From Pseudomonas sp. FP198 (lineage in GTDB: Bacteria > Pseudomonadota > Gammaproteobacteria > Pseudomonadales > Pseudomonadaceae), in contig NZ_CP117452.1 in the NCBI RefSeq assembly GCF_030687895.1, forward strand, positions 310,001 through 374,000: a stretch of DNA of 64,000 nt, read 5' to 3'. Both the position numbers and the translations under genes were made by a program. The notes beneath the pieces are model-generated. The model was not told the DNA's origin. It was given only the letters and a program-made list of their open reading frames with translations, and did no database searches. How positions within the stretch are numbered: position 1 is the first letter of the stretch; each line of letters starts with the position of its first letter. Shown here one piece after another: positions 16,493-24,605 of the stretch.

Positions 16493-17850
16493 TGACGCAG
16501 GCGGCCATTGCCCGACTGGAAACCTGGGAGGCCGGGCAACGGGCGCATCTGCGCCGGTTCTCGCCGGTCATGGTGCGCGGACAGGTACAGCGGGTCAGCG
16601 GCATCTTGTTGCAATGCCGGCTGCCGGGAGCGCAGATCGGTGACCTCTGCCAGGTCGAACGTGACGCGCGCGAGCCGTTGCTCGCCGAAATCGTCGGCTT
16701 CGACCGCCACGATGCCTTGCTCAGCGCCTTGGGTGGCCTGGAGGGCGTGCGGGTCGGCGCGGTCGTTGAGCCGCTGGGCATGCCCCATCGGGTGACTGTC
16801 GGGCCGCAATTGCTTGGGCAAGTGTTGGACGGCTTCGGTCGGCCCCTGTTGGACGGTGGCGTGGGCGCATTCGCCGGGGCGCAGGTACTGCAGGCCTCGC
16901 AAGTGATTGGCGAGGCGCCTGCGCCGACCGCGCGACCGCGCATTCAACAGCCGCTGATGACCGGCGTACGGGCCATCGACGGCCCGCTGACACTTGGCGA
17001 AGGCCAGCGTGTCGGGTTGTTCGCCGGTGCCGGCTGCGGCAAGACCACATTGCTGGCGGAGATCGCTCGCAACGTTGACTGCGATGTCATTGTCTTCGGC
17101 TTGATCGGTGAGCGTGGGCGCGAGTTGCGCGAATTTCTCGACCATGAACTGGACGATGAATTGCGCGCTCGTGCAGTCCTGGTATGTGCCACCTCCGACC
17201 GGTCCAGCATGGAACGGGCCCGCGCGGCATTCACCGCCACGGCCTTGGCCGAGGGCTTTCGCGCTCGTGGCCAGCGCGTCCTGCTGCTCATCGACTCGCT
17301 GACCCGGTTCGCCCGGGCCCAACGGGAAATCGGCCTCGCCGCTGGCGAACCGCTGGGGCGCGGCGGCTTGCCGCCTTCGGTCTACAGCCTGCTGCCGCGT
17401 CTGGTCGAGCGGGCCGGGTTGAGCAATGAGGGGGCGATCACCGCGCTTTATACGGTGCTCATCGAACAGGATTCGATGAACGATCCGGTGGCGGATGAAG
17501 TGCGTTCGCTGCTTGATGGTCACATCGTGCTGTCGCGCAAACTCGCCGAGCGCGGTCATTACCCGGCGATCGACGTGTTGGCCAGCCTCTCGCGAACCCT
17601 GGCGAATGTCGCCGAGGCCGAGCACCTTCGAGCGGGCATCAATCTGCGGCGGTTGCTGTCGGCCTACGAGCAGATCGAACTGATGCTGCGCCTGGGGGAA
17701 TATCAGGCCGGCGCCGACCCCTTGACCGACCTGGCGGTGGAATCCCGCGGTGCCCTGGACGCATTCCTGCGCCAGGACTTGCGTGAGCCGGAGACGTTCA
17801 CGTCGACATTGGCCAACCTCCAGCAATTGACCGCCTATGTCCCGGGCTGA
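16492..17850 (+). CDS. rscN: T3SS ATPase RscN (HrcN / SctN)
   Basis: A 452-residue F1-beta-like hexameric ATPase that strips chaperones and unfolds substrates at the export gate. Walker A is GAGCGKTT (around residue 180), Walker B is VLLLIDSLTRFARAQREIGLA, and the secretion-ATPase signature PPSVYSLLPRLVERAG follows. ATG overlaps the rspQ stop (TGATG); a GTG three bases upstream is an equal alternative. The end overlaps rspO by 14 bases. Confidence 0.97.
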   Translation: MTQAAIARLETWEAGQRAHLRRFSPVMVRGQVQRVSGILLQCRLPGAQIGDLCQVERDAREPLLAEIVGFDRHDALLSALGGLEGVRVGAVVEPLGMPHRVTVGPQLLGQVLDGFGRPLLDGGVGAFAGAQVLQASQVIGEAPAPTARPRIQQPLMTGVRAIDGPLTLGEGQRVGLFAGAGCGKTTLLAEIARNVDCDVIVFGLIGERGRELREFLDHELDDELRARAVLVCATSDRSSMERARAAFTATALAEGFRARGQRVLLLIDSLTRFARAQREIGLAAGEPLGRGGLPPSVYSLLPRLVERAGLSNEGAITALYTVLIEQDSMNDPVADEVRSLLDGHIVLSRKLAERGHYPAIDVLASLSRTLANVAEAEHLRAGINLRRLLSAYEQIELMLRLGEYQAGADPLTDLAVESRGALDAFLRQDLREPETFTSTLANLQQLTAYVPG

Positions 17851-18256
17851 TCTGGACGCCCTGGCGCCGGTGCGCCGGCATCGCGAGGCGCAAGCCGAAC
17901 GGGCCTGGCGCCAGCAGCGCGAGCTTTTGCGCGAGCGCCAGGCCGCGTTCGCCGCCGCGCGGGCGCGCTGGCAGGTAGCCTGTGAGCAGCAGGCGGCTCA
18001 GCGCGAGGCCCTCTACGGCGAGCACCGTGGCCGGGCGCTGAGCATTTGCGAACTCAATGCCTGGAGCACCGAGGAGCGGCGCTTGATCGGCGAACTGGCG
18101 GAGCAAGCGCGGGCCTTGCAGGCGCTGGACGAGGAACAGGCGCAGCAGGCACGCCATACCGAAGCCGCGCAGCAGCGATTGCAGGGGCGCAGGCGTGACC
18201 TGGAAAAGCTCGGCGCCATGATGGAGTACCTGATGGAGGTCCCCGATGATGAATGA
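17837..18256 (+). CDS. rspO: T3SS stalk protein RspO (HrpO / SctO)
   Basis: A 139-residue, highly charged, almost entirely helical protein rich in Arg, Glu, Gln and Ala (ERAWRQQRELLRERQAAFAAARARWQ), a typical two-stranded coiled coil. SctO proteins link the ATPase hexamer to the export gate, like the gamma stalk of ATP synthases. It is recognised mostly by position between rscN and rspP and by the coiled-coil character, since this family diverges quickly. Confidence 0.82.
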   Translation: MSRADLDALAPVRRHREAQAERAWRQQRELLRERQAAFAAARARWQVACEQQAAQREALYGEHRGRALSICELNAWSTEERRLIGELAEQARALQALDEEQAQQARHTEAAQQRLQGRRRDLEKLGAMMEYLMEVPDDE

Positions 18257-18800
18257 ACGCACGGTACGCGGTGGACCGCCGGCTGCATCCGCTCGCCACG
18301 CGCCGCGTGTGCATGAGAACGGGCCTGCCCAGGTGAGTCGGGCCACCCGTCCGGCGGCCCGCGAGCCTGCGCCCGCTTCCGAACGCGACCCCGAAGTGAT
18401 CGCCGGGCGCAGTGACGGCTACTGGTTTCGCCAGTGGGTCGACGCACCTCGGGGCAGTTGCGAGGACGACACCGCCGGCGCCGGCTCCCTGTCAGGGTGG
18501 GTGGGCCTGGAGAGCGGCGAAGTGGACGCCTTTGTCGATCAGCTTTCGCCACGGCTGCGGGCCACGCTCGACCAGCAACTGGACCTGCTGCTGCACCTTC
18601 CCCACCTGGGGCGGATCAGGGTCTCTGCGCAGCGTCTGGCCGGAACGTCTGGCTGGGACATTGGCTTGAGTGGCGAAACCGCAGAAGTACGTGCGCGGTT
18701 ATCGAGTCGGGCCGGGCGCCTGGAAGAGGCGTTGGGTCAGAGCCTGGGCCAGCCGGTGACGGTGCGCGTGGCATCCGAAGAGGAGGCGAGTGCGACATGA
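18246..18800 (+). CDS. rspP: T3SS needle-length / substrate-switch protein RspP (HrpP / SctP)
   Basis: A 184-residue protein at the hrpP position. The N-terminal 75 residues are disordered and rich in Arg, Pro and Ala; the C-terminal part (LDLLLHLPHLGRIRVSAQRLAGTSGWDIGLSG onward) resembles the FliK/HrpP T3S4 domain. SctP proteins measure the pilus or needle and switch RscU to late substrates. It overlaps rspO by 11 bases and rscQ by 4 bases. Identity rests on position plus the C-terminal pattern. Confidence 0.8.
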   Translation: MMNERTVRGGPPAASARHAPRVHENGPAQVSRATRPAAREPAPASERDPEVIAGRSDGYWFRQWVDAPRGSCEDDTAGAGSLSGWVGLESGEVDAFVDQLSPRLRATLDQQLDLLLHLPHLGRIRVSAQRLAGTSGWDIGLSGETAEVRARLSSRAGRLEEALGQSLGQPVTVRVASEEEASAT

Positions 18801-19897
18801 GCGTACGTGCATTGGCGCTGCGATCGATGTGCAGCGATGACGCCGCCGCCCGGCAGCGCTTGGGGGCTGGCGTCAGTCTGGCGTTCGAGGTGGCCGGCGA
18901 AGCGGGCGTGGTGGAGCTGACCCCGGCCAGCGGCGCGGCGAGAGCGACGCCGTTTGTGCTGGAGTGTGCACAAGGTGCCCTGGCCCTCGACGAGCCCGGT
19001 CCGGTACTCAGCCTGTTCGGTGAGTGCCCAGTGGTCCTGCCCGCCGAGCCTTGCGCGGATGACACCTGGTTCTGGGCGCTGTTCCAGCAAACCCTGAGCG
19101 AGTCCTTGCGACAGGCATTCGGTTTTCTGAGACCGCTGGCCGGTCACGTCGTCGAGGGCATCGCCTGCCGGGTCGAGGTGAAAACAGGCGCGGCGCGTGC
19201 CGCGAGCCATCTGCAAATCGCCGGGACGACCCTGCTGGGGGTGCTTGGCGCAGCGCCCTGGCAGCGTCGGAGTGTGCCCTGGGGCGACGACCTTGCGCTG
19301 GATGTTCCGCTGCCATTGGGGCACCTGACGTTGGCGGCCAGGCACGTGGCCGCGCTGCGCCCCGGTGACGTGCTGGTTCCGGAGTCCGCCCTGTTCGATT
19401 CATCCGGCCAGGGAATCATTCGCCTGGGCCGGCAATGTGCGCGGGTGCGGGTGTACGACCGCGCCGCACCGTTGCGCCTGACCTTGCTCGCTCTGGAGGA
19501 GACCGCTATGAACACCACCGCCGACACCGACATCCTGACGCCCGACTGGGACGACACCACTCGCTACGAACCCGACGTCCAGGCACCTGAAGTCGACGAG
19601 CAACCAGCGCCTTACCCCGTCGACGCCGATGCCACGCAGGCGCCGGTTGCAGATCCTGCCGCCACCCGCGAGCGTTTCGACGACCTGCCATTGGCGCTGA
19701 CGATACGTTGCGGCCACTTGAGCCTGACCCTCGGCGAGTTGCGCGACCTTGCACCCGGCTCGGTGCTCCAGGTCCAGGGCGTGGCGCCGGGCGCGGCGGC
19801 GTTGTTCCATGGCGAACGGGCCTTGGCCCACGGCGAACTGGTAGAGGTGGATGGCCGGCTCGGTCTGCAAATCACTCGCGTGGATGTCGCTGGATGA
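18797..19897 (+). CDS. rscQ: T3SS C-ring protein RscQ, in-frame HrcQa-HrcQb fusion (SctQ)
   Basis: A 366-residue SctQ protein. In P. syringae HrcQa (about 238 residues) and HrcQb (about 130) are separate; here the two parts are one open frame with no stop between. The C-terminal 80 residues form a SpoA domain ([29 protein letters not shown]). The junction at codon 238 (19508) keeps an ATG with GGAGGAG upstream, so a separate HrcQb-like product is likely. The protein forms the cytoplasmic sorting platform with RspD and RspE. ATGA overlaps join it to rspP and rscR. Confidence 0.9.
   Translation: MSVRALALRSMCSDDAAARQRLGAGVSLAFEVAGEAGVVELTPASGAARATPFVLECAQGALALDEPGPVLSLFGECPVVLPAEPCADDTWFWALFQQTLSESLRQAFGFLRPLAGHVVEGIACRVEVKTGAARAASHLQIAGTTLLGVLGAAPWQRRSVPWGDDLALDVPLPLGHLTLAARHVAALRPGDVLVPESALFDSSGQGIIRLGRQCARVRVYDRAAPLRLTLLALEETAMNTTADTDILTPDWDDTTRYEPDVQAPEVDEQPAPYPVDADATQAPVADPAATRERFDDLPLALTIRCGHLSLTLGELRDLAPGSVLQVQGVAPGAAALFHGERALAHGELVEVDGRLGLQITRVDVAG
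19508..19897 (+). CDS. Putative internal HrcQb-like product of rscQ
   Basis: An internal in-frame ATG (codon 238 of rscQ) has the Shine-Dalgarno GGAGGAG at 19495-19501, 6 bases upstream, and opens a 129-residue product made of an acidic linker (residues 1-60) and the SpoA domain. Size and position match P. syringae HrcQb. In Yersinia, Salmonella and flagellar relatives such C-terminal products are made from internal starts and assemble with the full-length protein. Expression here is inference. Confidence 0.65.
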   Translation: MNTTADTDILTPDWDDTTRYEPDVQAPEVDEQPAPYPVDADATQAPVADPAATRERFDDLPLALTIRCGHLSLTLGELRDLAPGSVLQVQGVAPGAAALFHGERALAHGELVEVDGRLGLQITRVDVAG

Positions 19898-20547
19898 GCT
19901 TCCAGGGGGTCGACCCCTTTCTGCTGGCGCTGTTCATCGGCGGGATCTCATTGGTTCCCTTGTTGCTGATCATTTGCAGCGCCTTCCTGAAGATCGCCAT
20001 CGTGTTGACGATTACCCGCAACGCCATCGGCGTGCAGCAGGTGCCGCCGAACATGGCGCTGTATGCCATTGCGCTGGCGGCGACGTTGTTCATCATGGCG
20101 CCGGTCGGCCACGACATCGCCGAGGAACTGAAAGAGCGGCCACTGGATTTCAGCAATACCGAGGCGTTGCAGGGTTCTGCCTTGAACGCGGTAAAGCCGC
20201 TGCAAGCCTTCATGTCGCGCAATACCAACCCGGACATCCTCACCCACCTGCTGGAAAACACCCAGCGCATGTGGCCCAAGGAACGCGCCGAGCAAGCCAG
20301 TCGCGACGACCTGATGCTGCTGATCCCGGCCTTCATGTTGTCGGAGCTCGAGGCCGGCTTCCAGATGGGCTTCCTGATTTACATCCCGTTCATTGTCATC
20401 GACCTGATCGTGTCCAACCTGCTGCTGGCGCTCGGTATGCAGATGGTCGCGCCGATGACCATTTCGTTGCCGCTCAAGCTGCTGGTGTTCGTCCTCGTGC
20501 AAGGCTGGACGCAATTGCTCGACAGCCTGTTCTACTCCTATCTCTGA
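19894..20547 (+). CDS. rscR: T3SS export apparatus protein RscR (HrcR / SctR)
   Basis: A 217-residue FliP/SctR membrane protein. Family motifs are [28 protein letters not shown] at the first membrane segments, [10 protein letters not shown], and the later [34 protein letters not shown]. Five SctR subunits build the core of the export gate. The start overlaps the rscQ stop (ATGA), and longer upstream frames are out of family. Confidence 0.97.
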   Translation: MSFQGVDPFLLALFIGGISLVPLLLIICSAFLKIAIVLTITRNAIGVQQVPPNMALYAIALAATLFIMAPVGHDIAEELKERPLDFSNTEALQGSALNAVKPLQAFMSRNTNPDILTHLLENTQRMWPKERAEQASRDDLMLLIPAFMLSELEAGFQMGFLIYIPFIVIDLIVSNLLLALGMQMVAPMTISLPLKLLVFVLVQGWTQLLDSLFYSYL

Positions 20548-20556
20548 GGGCATGCG

Positions 20557-20811
20557 ATGGACGCGATGACGTTGTTCAAGGAAGGCATGTTGCTGGTGGT
20601 CCTGCTGTCCGCGCCGCCCTTGATCGTCGCGGTGATCGTCGGCGTGCTGACTTCCCTGGTGCAGGCCTTGATGCAGATTCAGGACCAGACCTTGCCCTTC
20701 GGCATCAAGCTGGTGGCCGTCGGGCTGACCTTGCTGGTCACTGGTCGCTGGATTGGCGCCGAGCTGCTGGGCCTGTTGCGTCGGGCTTTTGAACTGATGG
20801 CCAGCACCTGA
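20557..20811 (+). CDS. rscS: T3SS export apparatus protein RscS (HrcS / SctS)
   Basis: An 84-residue FliQ/SctS protein with two membrane helices (LLVVLLSAPPLIVAVIVGVL and LVAVGLTLLVTGRWIGAEL) and the family signature SLVQALMQIQDQTLPFGIK between them. It completes the SctRST gate. The stop shares one base with the rscT start (TGATG). Confidence 0.97.
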   Translation: MDAMTLFKEGMLLVVLLSAPPLIVAVIVGVLTSLVQALMQIQDQTLPFGIKLVAVGLTLLVTGRWIGAELLGLLRRAFELMAST

Positions 20812-21608
20812 TGACGACCCAGGCCTTCCTTCCCTATCTGGACTTGCTGCTGTCGATCGCCCTTGGCATGGCGCGTATCTATCCGGTGGCTTATCTGGTC
20901 CCGGTGTTCTGCTTCCAGCATTTGCGAGGCCTGCCGCGCCATGCCGTGGTGTTCGCCCTGGGCATGCTGCCGGCGCCGGGCATCCGCCAGGCCCTGATTG
21001 ATGCCCAGGTCAGTTGGCTGACCCTGGCTGGGTTGATGTTCAAGGAGGTGGTGCTGGGCCTGTTGCTCGGGGTGCTGCTGGCCATGCCGTTCTGGCTGTA
21101 CGAGTCAGTGGGGGCCTTGCTCGATAACCAGCGCGGTGCGCTCATCGGCGGCCAGTTGAACCCGGCACTTGGGACGGATACGACGCCGTTGGGCCACCTG
21201 TTCAAGGAGATGACGATCCTGTTGCTGGTCGCCACCCTGGGCATCGGCACGCTGACCCAGGTGATCTGGGACAGTTACCTGGTCTGGTCGCCCACGGTCT
21301 GGTTTCCGTTGCCCGGCGCGGATGGTTTCGGGGTGTTCCTCGGGCTGCTCGCTGAAATGTTCATGCACATGATGCTTTATGCGGCGCCCTTCATCGGCTT
21401 GCTGTTGCTGGTGGAGTTCGCCTTGGCCTTGCTCAGCCTGTATAGCCCGCAATTGCAGGTCTTTGTCCTCGCCATGCCGGCGAAAAGCCTGGTCGGGCTG
21501 GGCTTCCTGCTGTTCTACCTGCCCACGTTATGGGACGCGATGACCGGCCGTCTTGGCCGTTACGGGGAAATCCGCAACCTGCTCCACCTGCTGTTGCAGG
21601 CGCCTTGA
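20811..21608 (+). CDS. rscT: T3SS export apparatus protein RscT (HrcT / SctT)
   Basis: A 265-residue FliR/SctT membrane protein with about six to seven hydrophobic segments and the family motif ESVGALLDNQRGALIGGQLNP near residue 100. It is the single-copy component of the export gate. Translation is coupled to rscS, and rscU follows after 15 bases. Confidence 0.96.
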   Translation: MTTQAFLPYLDLLLSIALGMARIYPVAYLVPVFCFQHLRGLPRHAVVFALGMLPAPGIRQALIDAQVSWLTLAGLMFKEVVLGLLLGVLLAMPFWLYESVGALLDNQRGALIGGQLNPALGTDTTPLGHLFKEMTILLLVATLGIGTLTQVIWDSYLVWSPTVWFPLPGADGFGVFLGLLAEMFMHMMLYAAPFIGLLLLVEFALALLSLYSPQLQVFVLAMPAKSLVGLGFLLFYLPTLWDAMTGRLGRYGEIRNLLHLLLQAP

Positions 21609-21623
21609 AGGAAGGGCTGGTTC

Positions 21624-22730
21624 ATGAGTGAAGACAGCGGGGAGAAGACCAAGCGCGCGACACCGAAGAAAATCCGTGACGCCCGCAAAAAAGGCCAGGT
21701 CGGCCAGAGCCAGGACCTGAGCAGCCTGTTGGTACTCACGGCAGTCACCGAAGTGGCATTGACCCAGGCTGACAACAGCATGCAGGCGCTGGGTGAAATG
21801 GTTTCGTTCCCGTTGCATCGTCTGGACGGCGACTTCGTGCGCGCCTTCGAGGAAACCCTGGCCCATGCCGGTGGCGTGTTGCTCAGTTTCACCTTGATGA
21901 CCGTCGGGTTGGCAATCGCCACGCGCCTGATCGCCGGTTGGGTACAGTTCGGCTTCCTGTTCGCGCCCGAAGCCCTTCACCCCGATCCGAACCGCTTGAA
22001 CCCGTTGAACCAGGCCCAGCAGATGTTTTCCGCCCAGGCGCTGATCCAGCTGTTCATGGGGCTGGTCAAGGCAGTGTTCATCGCCAGCGTGCTTTATCTG
22101 GTGACGATGCCTGCCCTCGGGTCGTTGATCAGCCTGGTCAACGGTGACCTGCATGGCTATTGGCGCGGGCTCGCCAGCCTGTTCCGGCACATCATGCATA
22201 TCTGTCTGGGCGTGTTGCTGGTGCTGGCGATTCTCGATTTTGGCCTGCAGAAATATTTTTTCGCCAAGCGCCTGCGTATGAGCGAAGAGGAGGTGCGTAA
22301 GGAATTCAAGGAAATGGAGGGCGACCCTCACGTCAAGATGCATCGACGCAGCCTGGCCCGGCAACTGGTCGACCAACCCGCCAGCAAGGACAAGGAAGCC
22401 AAGCCGGTGGAGGAGGCCGATGTGTTGGTGGTCAATCCGACGCACTTCGCCGTCGCGCTGCTTTATCGGCCGGAGGAGACGCCGTTGCCGCAGCTCATTA
22501 CCAAGGGCGTCGATGCTGATGCGCGTGCCCTGATCGAGCGAGCCAAGGCGGCGCGTATCCCGGTCATTCAATGCATCTGGCTGGCGCGAACGATCTACAA
22601 GGAAGACGTAGGTGGATATATCCCGCGGGAAACGCTCCAGGCCGTTGCGCATATTTATCGGGTCTTGCGCGAGCTGGATGACGAGGCCAAGGGCGAGGTG
22701 ATCGAAATCCCGGAACTGAACCTGCGCTGA
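21624..22730 (+). CDS. rscU: T3SS export switch protein RscU (HrcU / SctU)
   Basis: A 368-residue FlhB/SctU protein. It opens with GEKTKRATPKKIRDARKKGQVGQS, the family N-terminal signature, then four membrane helices, and the cytoplasmic domain carries NPTH (VVNPTHFAVALLYRPEE, around residue 270), the self-cleavage site needed for substrate switching. All residues look intact. It is the last gene of the rspJ operon. Confidence 0.97.
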   Translation: MSEDSGEKTKRATPKKIRDARKKGQVGQSQDLSSLLVLTAVTEVALTQADNSMQALGEMVSFPLHRLDGDFVRAFEETLAHAGGVLLSFTLMTVGLAIATRLIAGWVQFGFLFAPEALHPDPNRLNPLNQAQQMFSAQALIQLFMGLVKAVFIASVLYLVTMPALGSLISLVNGDLHGYWRGLASLFRHIMHICLGVLLVLAILDFGLQKYFFAKRLRMSEEEVRKEFKEMEGDPHVKMHRRSLARQLVDQPASKDKEAKPVEEADVLVVNPTHFAVALLYRPEETPLPQLITKGVDADARALIERAKAARIPVIQCIWLARTIYKEDVGGYIPRETLQAVAHIYRVLRELDDEAKGEVIEIPELNLR

Positions 22731-22737
22731 GGCCGAT

Positions 22738-22766
22738 GGAACCGGTGCGCACCGGGATGCCACTCA
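22738..22766 (+). promoter_or_regulatory. hrp box of the pilin-like gene at 22846
   Basis: GGAACC-N16-CCACTCA, a full consensus match, starts 7 bases after the rscU stop and ends 79 bases before the next ATG. This gives the downstream gene its own RspL promoter besides read-through from the rspJ operon. Confidence 0.92.
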
Positions 22767-22845
22767 GGTAGTGAGCCCGGGACCGACCGGGCGATGCCGG
22801 CTTGCCGGCAGTCCCACCGCACACACCGACTCGTGGAGATTCCCT

Positions 22846-23364
22846 ATGCCTGAACCCAATTCACTGGCCAATTCCATAAGGGGCACGGGTGCCCTGCATG
22901 GCGTCGACAGCTTGCACTCGTCGCGCTCGCCCTCGTTGAGCCAGCAGCCTCGCGACGCCCAGCAGCGTACCGGCACTCAAAGCCTGCATGGGCGGGGTCG
23001 CTCGTCTTCGTCGCCCCCTGCGGTTCACCAGCGCGGCCGGACCCGGACACGGGGCGCCGAGCGTACGCCTGCGCCGTCTGACGATCGACCGCTGGATGAC
23101 ACGCAAAGCTCCAGTTCCACCGCGCCGCCCCGCGCGCCCGACTCGTTCATGAGCGAGATGGAAACCCGTCAAAAGCAGTTGATGGAAAAGCAGTTCGATA
23201 TGCAGATGCGAATGGAGGAGCGTCAGAGCGAAATGATGATCGTCAAGAGCTCGGCCGACATGGCCAAGTTGATGAGCGACACGGTGACGGAAGTCACCAA
23301 GGGCTTCATGGACACTGCGAGGAGAGTCATGCAGGAGGGAGGTGAGGCGATGAAGCTTCGGTAA
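22846..23364 (+). CDS. RspL-regulated protein with pilin-like C-terminus, novel
   Basis: A 172-residue protein I do not recognise as a named family. Residues 1-100 are low-complexity and probably disordered, rich in Ser, Arg, Pro, Gln and Thr without Cys or a signal peptide, as for type III secreted proteins. Residues 101-172 are helical and very Met-rich (13 Met). By eye, residues 130-170 align without gaps with residues 25-65 of RspA, the pilin, with 17 identities, including KL..DT and GxMDTA and GEAxK. The start has GGAG upstream, and a perfect hrp box lies 79 bases before it. It may be a second pilus subunit, a pilus-tip or translocon-like helper, or an effector. The position after hrcU has no such gene in P. 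syringae as I recall it. Confidence 0.8.
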   Translation: MPEPNSLANSIRGTGALHGVDSLHSSRSPSLSQQPRDAQQRTGTQSLHGRGRSSSSPPAVHQRGRTRTRGAERTPAPSDDRPLDDTQSSSSTAPPRAPDSFMSEMETRQKQLMEKQFDMQMRMEERQSEMMIVKSSADMAKLMSDTVTEVTKGFMDTARRVMQEGGEAMKLR

Positions 23365-23392
23365 TAGACGCAATGACTCAGGAGAAACGACC

Positions 23393-23523
23393 TGTGGCGA
23401 GGGGATTTATCCCCGCCGGGCTGCGAAGCGGCCCTCAATCAGACAACTCGGTGTGCCAACAAAAACGGGTTGTTGCTTTTGGGGCTGCTGTGCAGCCCAG
23501 CGGGGATAAATCCCCTCGCCACG
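23393..23523. repeat. Inverted REP pair, type A'
   Basis: Facing copies of GTGGCGAGGGGATTTATCCC, about 85 bases apart, between the convergent pilin-like gene and the orphan chaperone gene, inside the T3SS island. Confidence 0.9.
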
Positions 23524-23535
23524 GTTTTTTGCTAT

Positions 23536-23985
23536 CTAGACCAGTCGGGTACGGCTCGCATTGAGCGAGGTTGGACGTGAAGCCGCTGACGTAGCGGACG
23601 GCATCAAGCGTGCGCGCACCTCGCCGACCTGGCCGATGAAACCCACGATCCAATGGCAGAACCGCGCCTCATCGAGCATCGACAACGGGCAATGGGCACA
23701 CAGGCGAACGCTGCCCTTGTCGTCCAGGGCCAGCCAGCTGCCGCCGAGCAGATCCAGTCGAAAGTTGAGCTCCAACAGGCGCTTGTGCAGGCCAGGTGCA
23801 TGGGCTGGCACATCGATCGCGCAATGGAGGATGGCCACATCGCCGTGATCGGGCAGCTCGATGATCACGGCTTCCCGGTTGCTTGCGTCATACAGCGCGC
23901 AGACGCCGCCCTCCAGTTGCAGCTGCGCATGCAGGTGTTCCGCGAGGGCCGAGATCAAGCGCTGGGCGAGCGGTGTGGTGGTCAT
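23536..23985 (-). CDS. CesT-family type III chaperone, orphan
   Basis: A 149-residue protein with the CesT/SycE pattern: N-terminal helix (LAQRLISALAEHLHAQLQL), the strand-helix region APGLHKRLLELNFRLDLLGGSWLALDD, strands GSVRLCAHCPLSML and the helix ARFCHWIVGFIGQVGEVRARL. Acidic residues dominate the first 110 positions. It is the last gene of the rspF operon, 26 bases behind rspV, with a strong GGGAGG ribosome site. No effector gene stands next to it on its strand; the convergent gene at 22846 or a distant effector (for example a RopB- or RopAA-type one) could be its client. Confidence 0.78.
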   Translation of the reverse strand: MTTTPLAQRLISALAEHLHAQLQLEGGVCALYDASNREAVIIELPDHGDVAILHCAIDVPAHAPGLHKRLLELNFRLDLLGGSWLALDDKGSVRLCAHCPLSMLDEARFCHWIVGFIGQVGEVRARLMPSATSAASRPTSLNASRTRLV

Positions 23986-24011
23986 GCAAAGCCTCCCTCG
24001 GCCACGGGCCT

Positions 24012-24389
24012 TCAGTAAGTAACCGAATAATCGTCAAGGTCTTCCAGGCCCAGCAACGACAATTGCCGGGACTGGATCTCGTCGAGCATCTGCGCCGAGA
24101 TCGGTGACTCGGGCAGCGCCTGCCAGACCACCAGCGCGCGTTGCGGATCGAGAAACAGGAACAGCTGCGCATAGTCGCTCGGGTGGGCGAAGCGTCGTTC
24201 GAGCGCCCGCCGGACCTGGCTCACGCCTAGCGCCTGGCTTTGTATCTGTAACGCGAGCCCCAAGCTGTGGGGCTCGCGTCGCAGGCAGAACTCGATGCCC
24301 GGGGCTATTTCCCAATACGTCGCGATGCCGGCGATGATGTTTTTCTGAAAGGCCTGGCGGGTGCTTACGCTGTGTACCGAAAAAGACAT
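24012..24389 (-). CDS. rspV: T3SS regulator RspV (HrpV)
   Basis: A 125-residue protein at the hrpV position, after rspT. In P. syringae HrpV binds the HrpR/HrpS activators and represses hrpL transcription, and HrpG relieves it. The sequence (FQKNIIAGIATYWEIAPGIEFCLRREPHSLGLALQI) fits a small chaperone-like fold without DNA-binding motif. Here the target would be RspR. Identity relies on gene order and size more than on motifs. Confidence 0.82.
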   Translation of the reverse strand: MSFSVHSVSTRQAFQKNIIAGIATYWEIAPGIEFCLRREPHSLGLALQIQSQALGVSQVRRALERRFAHPSDYAQLFLFLDPQRALVVWQALPESPISAQMLDEIQSRQLSLLGLEDLDDYSVTY

Positions 24390-24395
24390 ACCGTT

Positions 24396-24605
24396 TCAGT
24401 TCTCCAGTGGAACGACCGAATGGTCGAGCGGATGTTCGGGGGAGCCCAGGCCGCCGCGCATACCCGGCGACCACCAGATCACCAGACGGCCGTTATCGGG
24501 TTCGGCGCGGCTACAGGCATCGCCCTGGCAGCCCCAACGGTTTGCGCAGCCGGCGAAAACCGGCAGGCACAGCAACAAGACGAGCAGCTTCGGGGTGCGA
24601 CTCAT
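24396..24605 (-). CDS. rspT: T3SS outer-membrane lipoprotein RspT (HrpT)
   Basis: A 69-residue lipoprotein: signal KLLVLLLCLPVFAGC with a good lipobox (FAGC). HrpT-type lipoproteins help the secretin into the outer membrane. It overlaps the rscC stop by 4 bases (ATGA) and precedes rspV by 6 bases, exactly the hrpC-operon order. Confidence 0.87.
   Translation of the reverse strand: MSRTPKLLVLLLCLPVFAGCANRWGCQGDACSRAEPDNGRLVIWWSPGMRGGLGSPEHPLDHSVVPLEN

Noticed and set aside
16474..17826. Minus-strand frame of 450 codons
   Set aside because: Antisense of rscN; rscN motifs are complete.
18434..18796. Extended N-terminus in front of RscQ
   Set aside because: The added residues are in the rspP region and Arg-rich; the SctQ similarity and ATGA coupling start at 18797.
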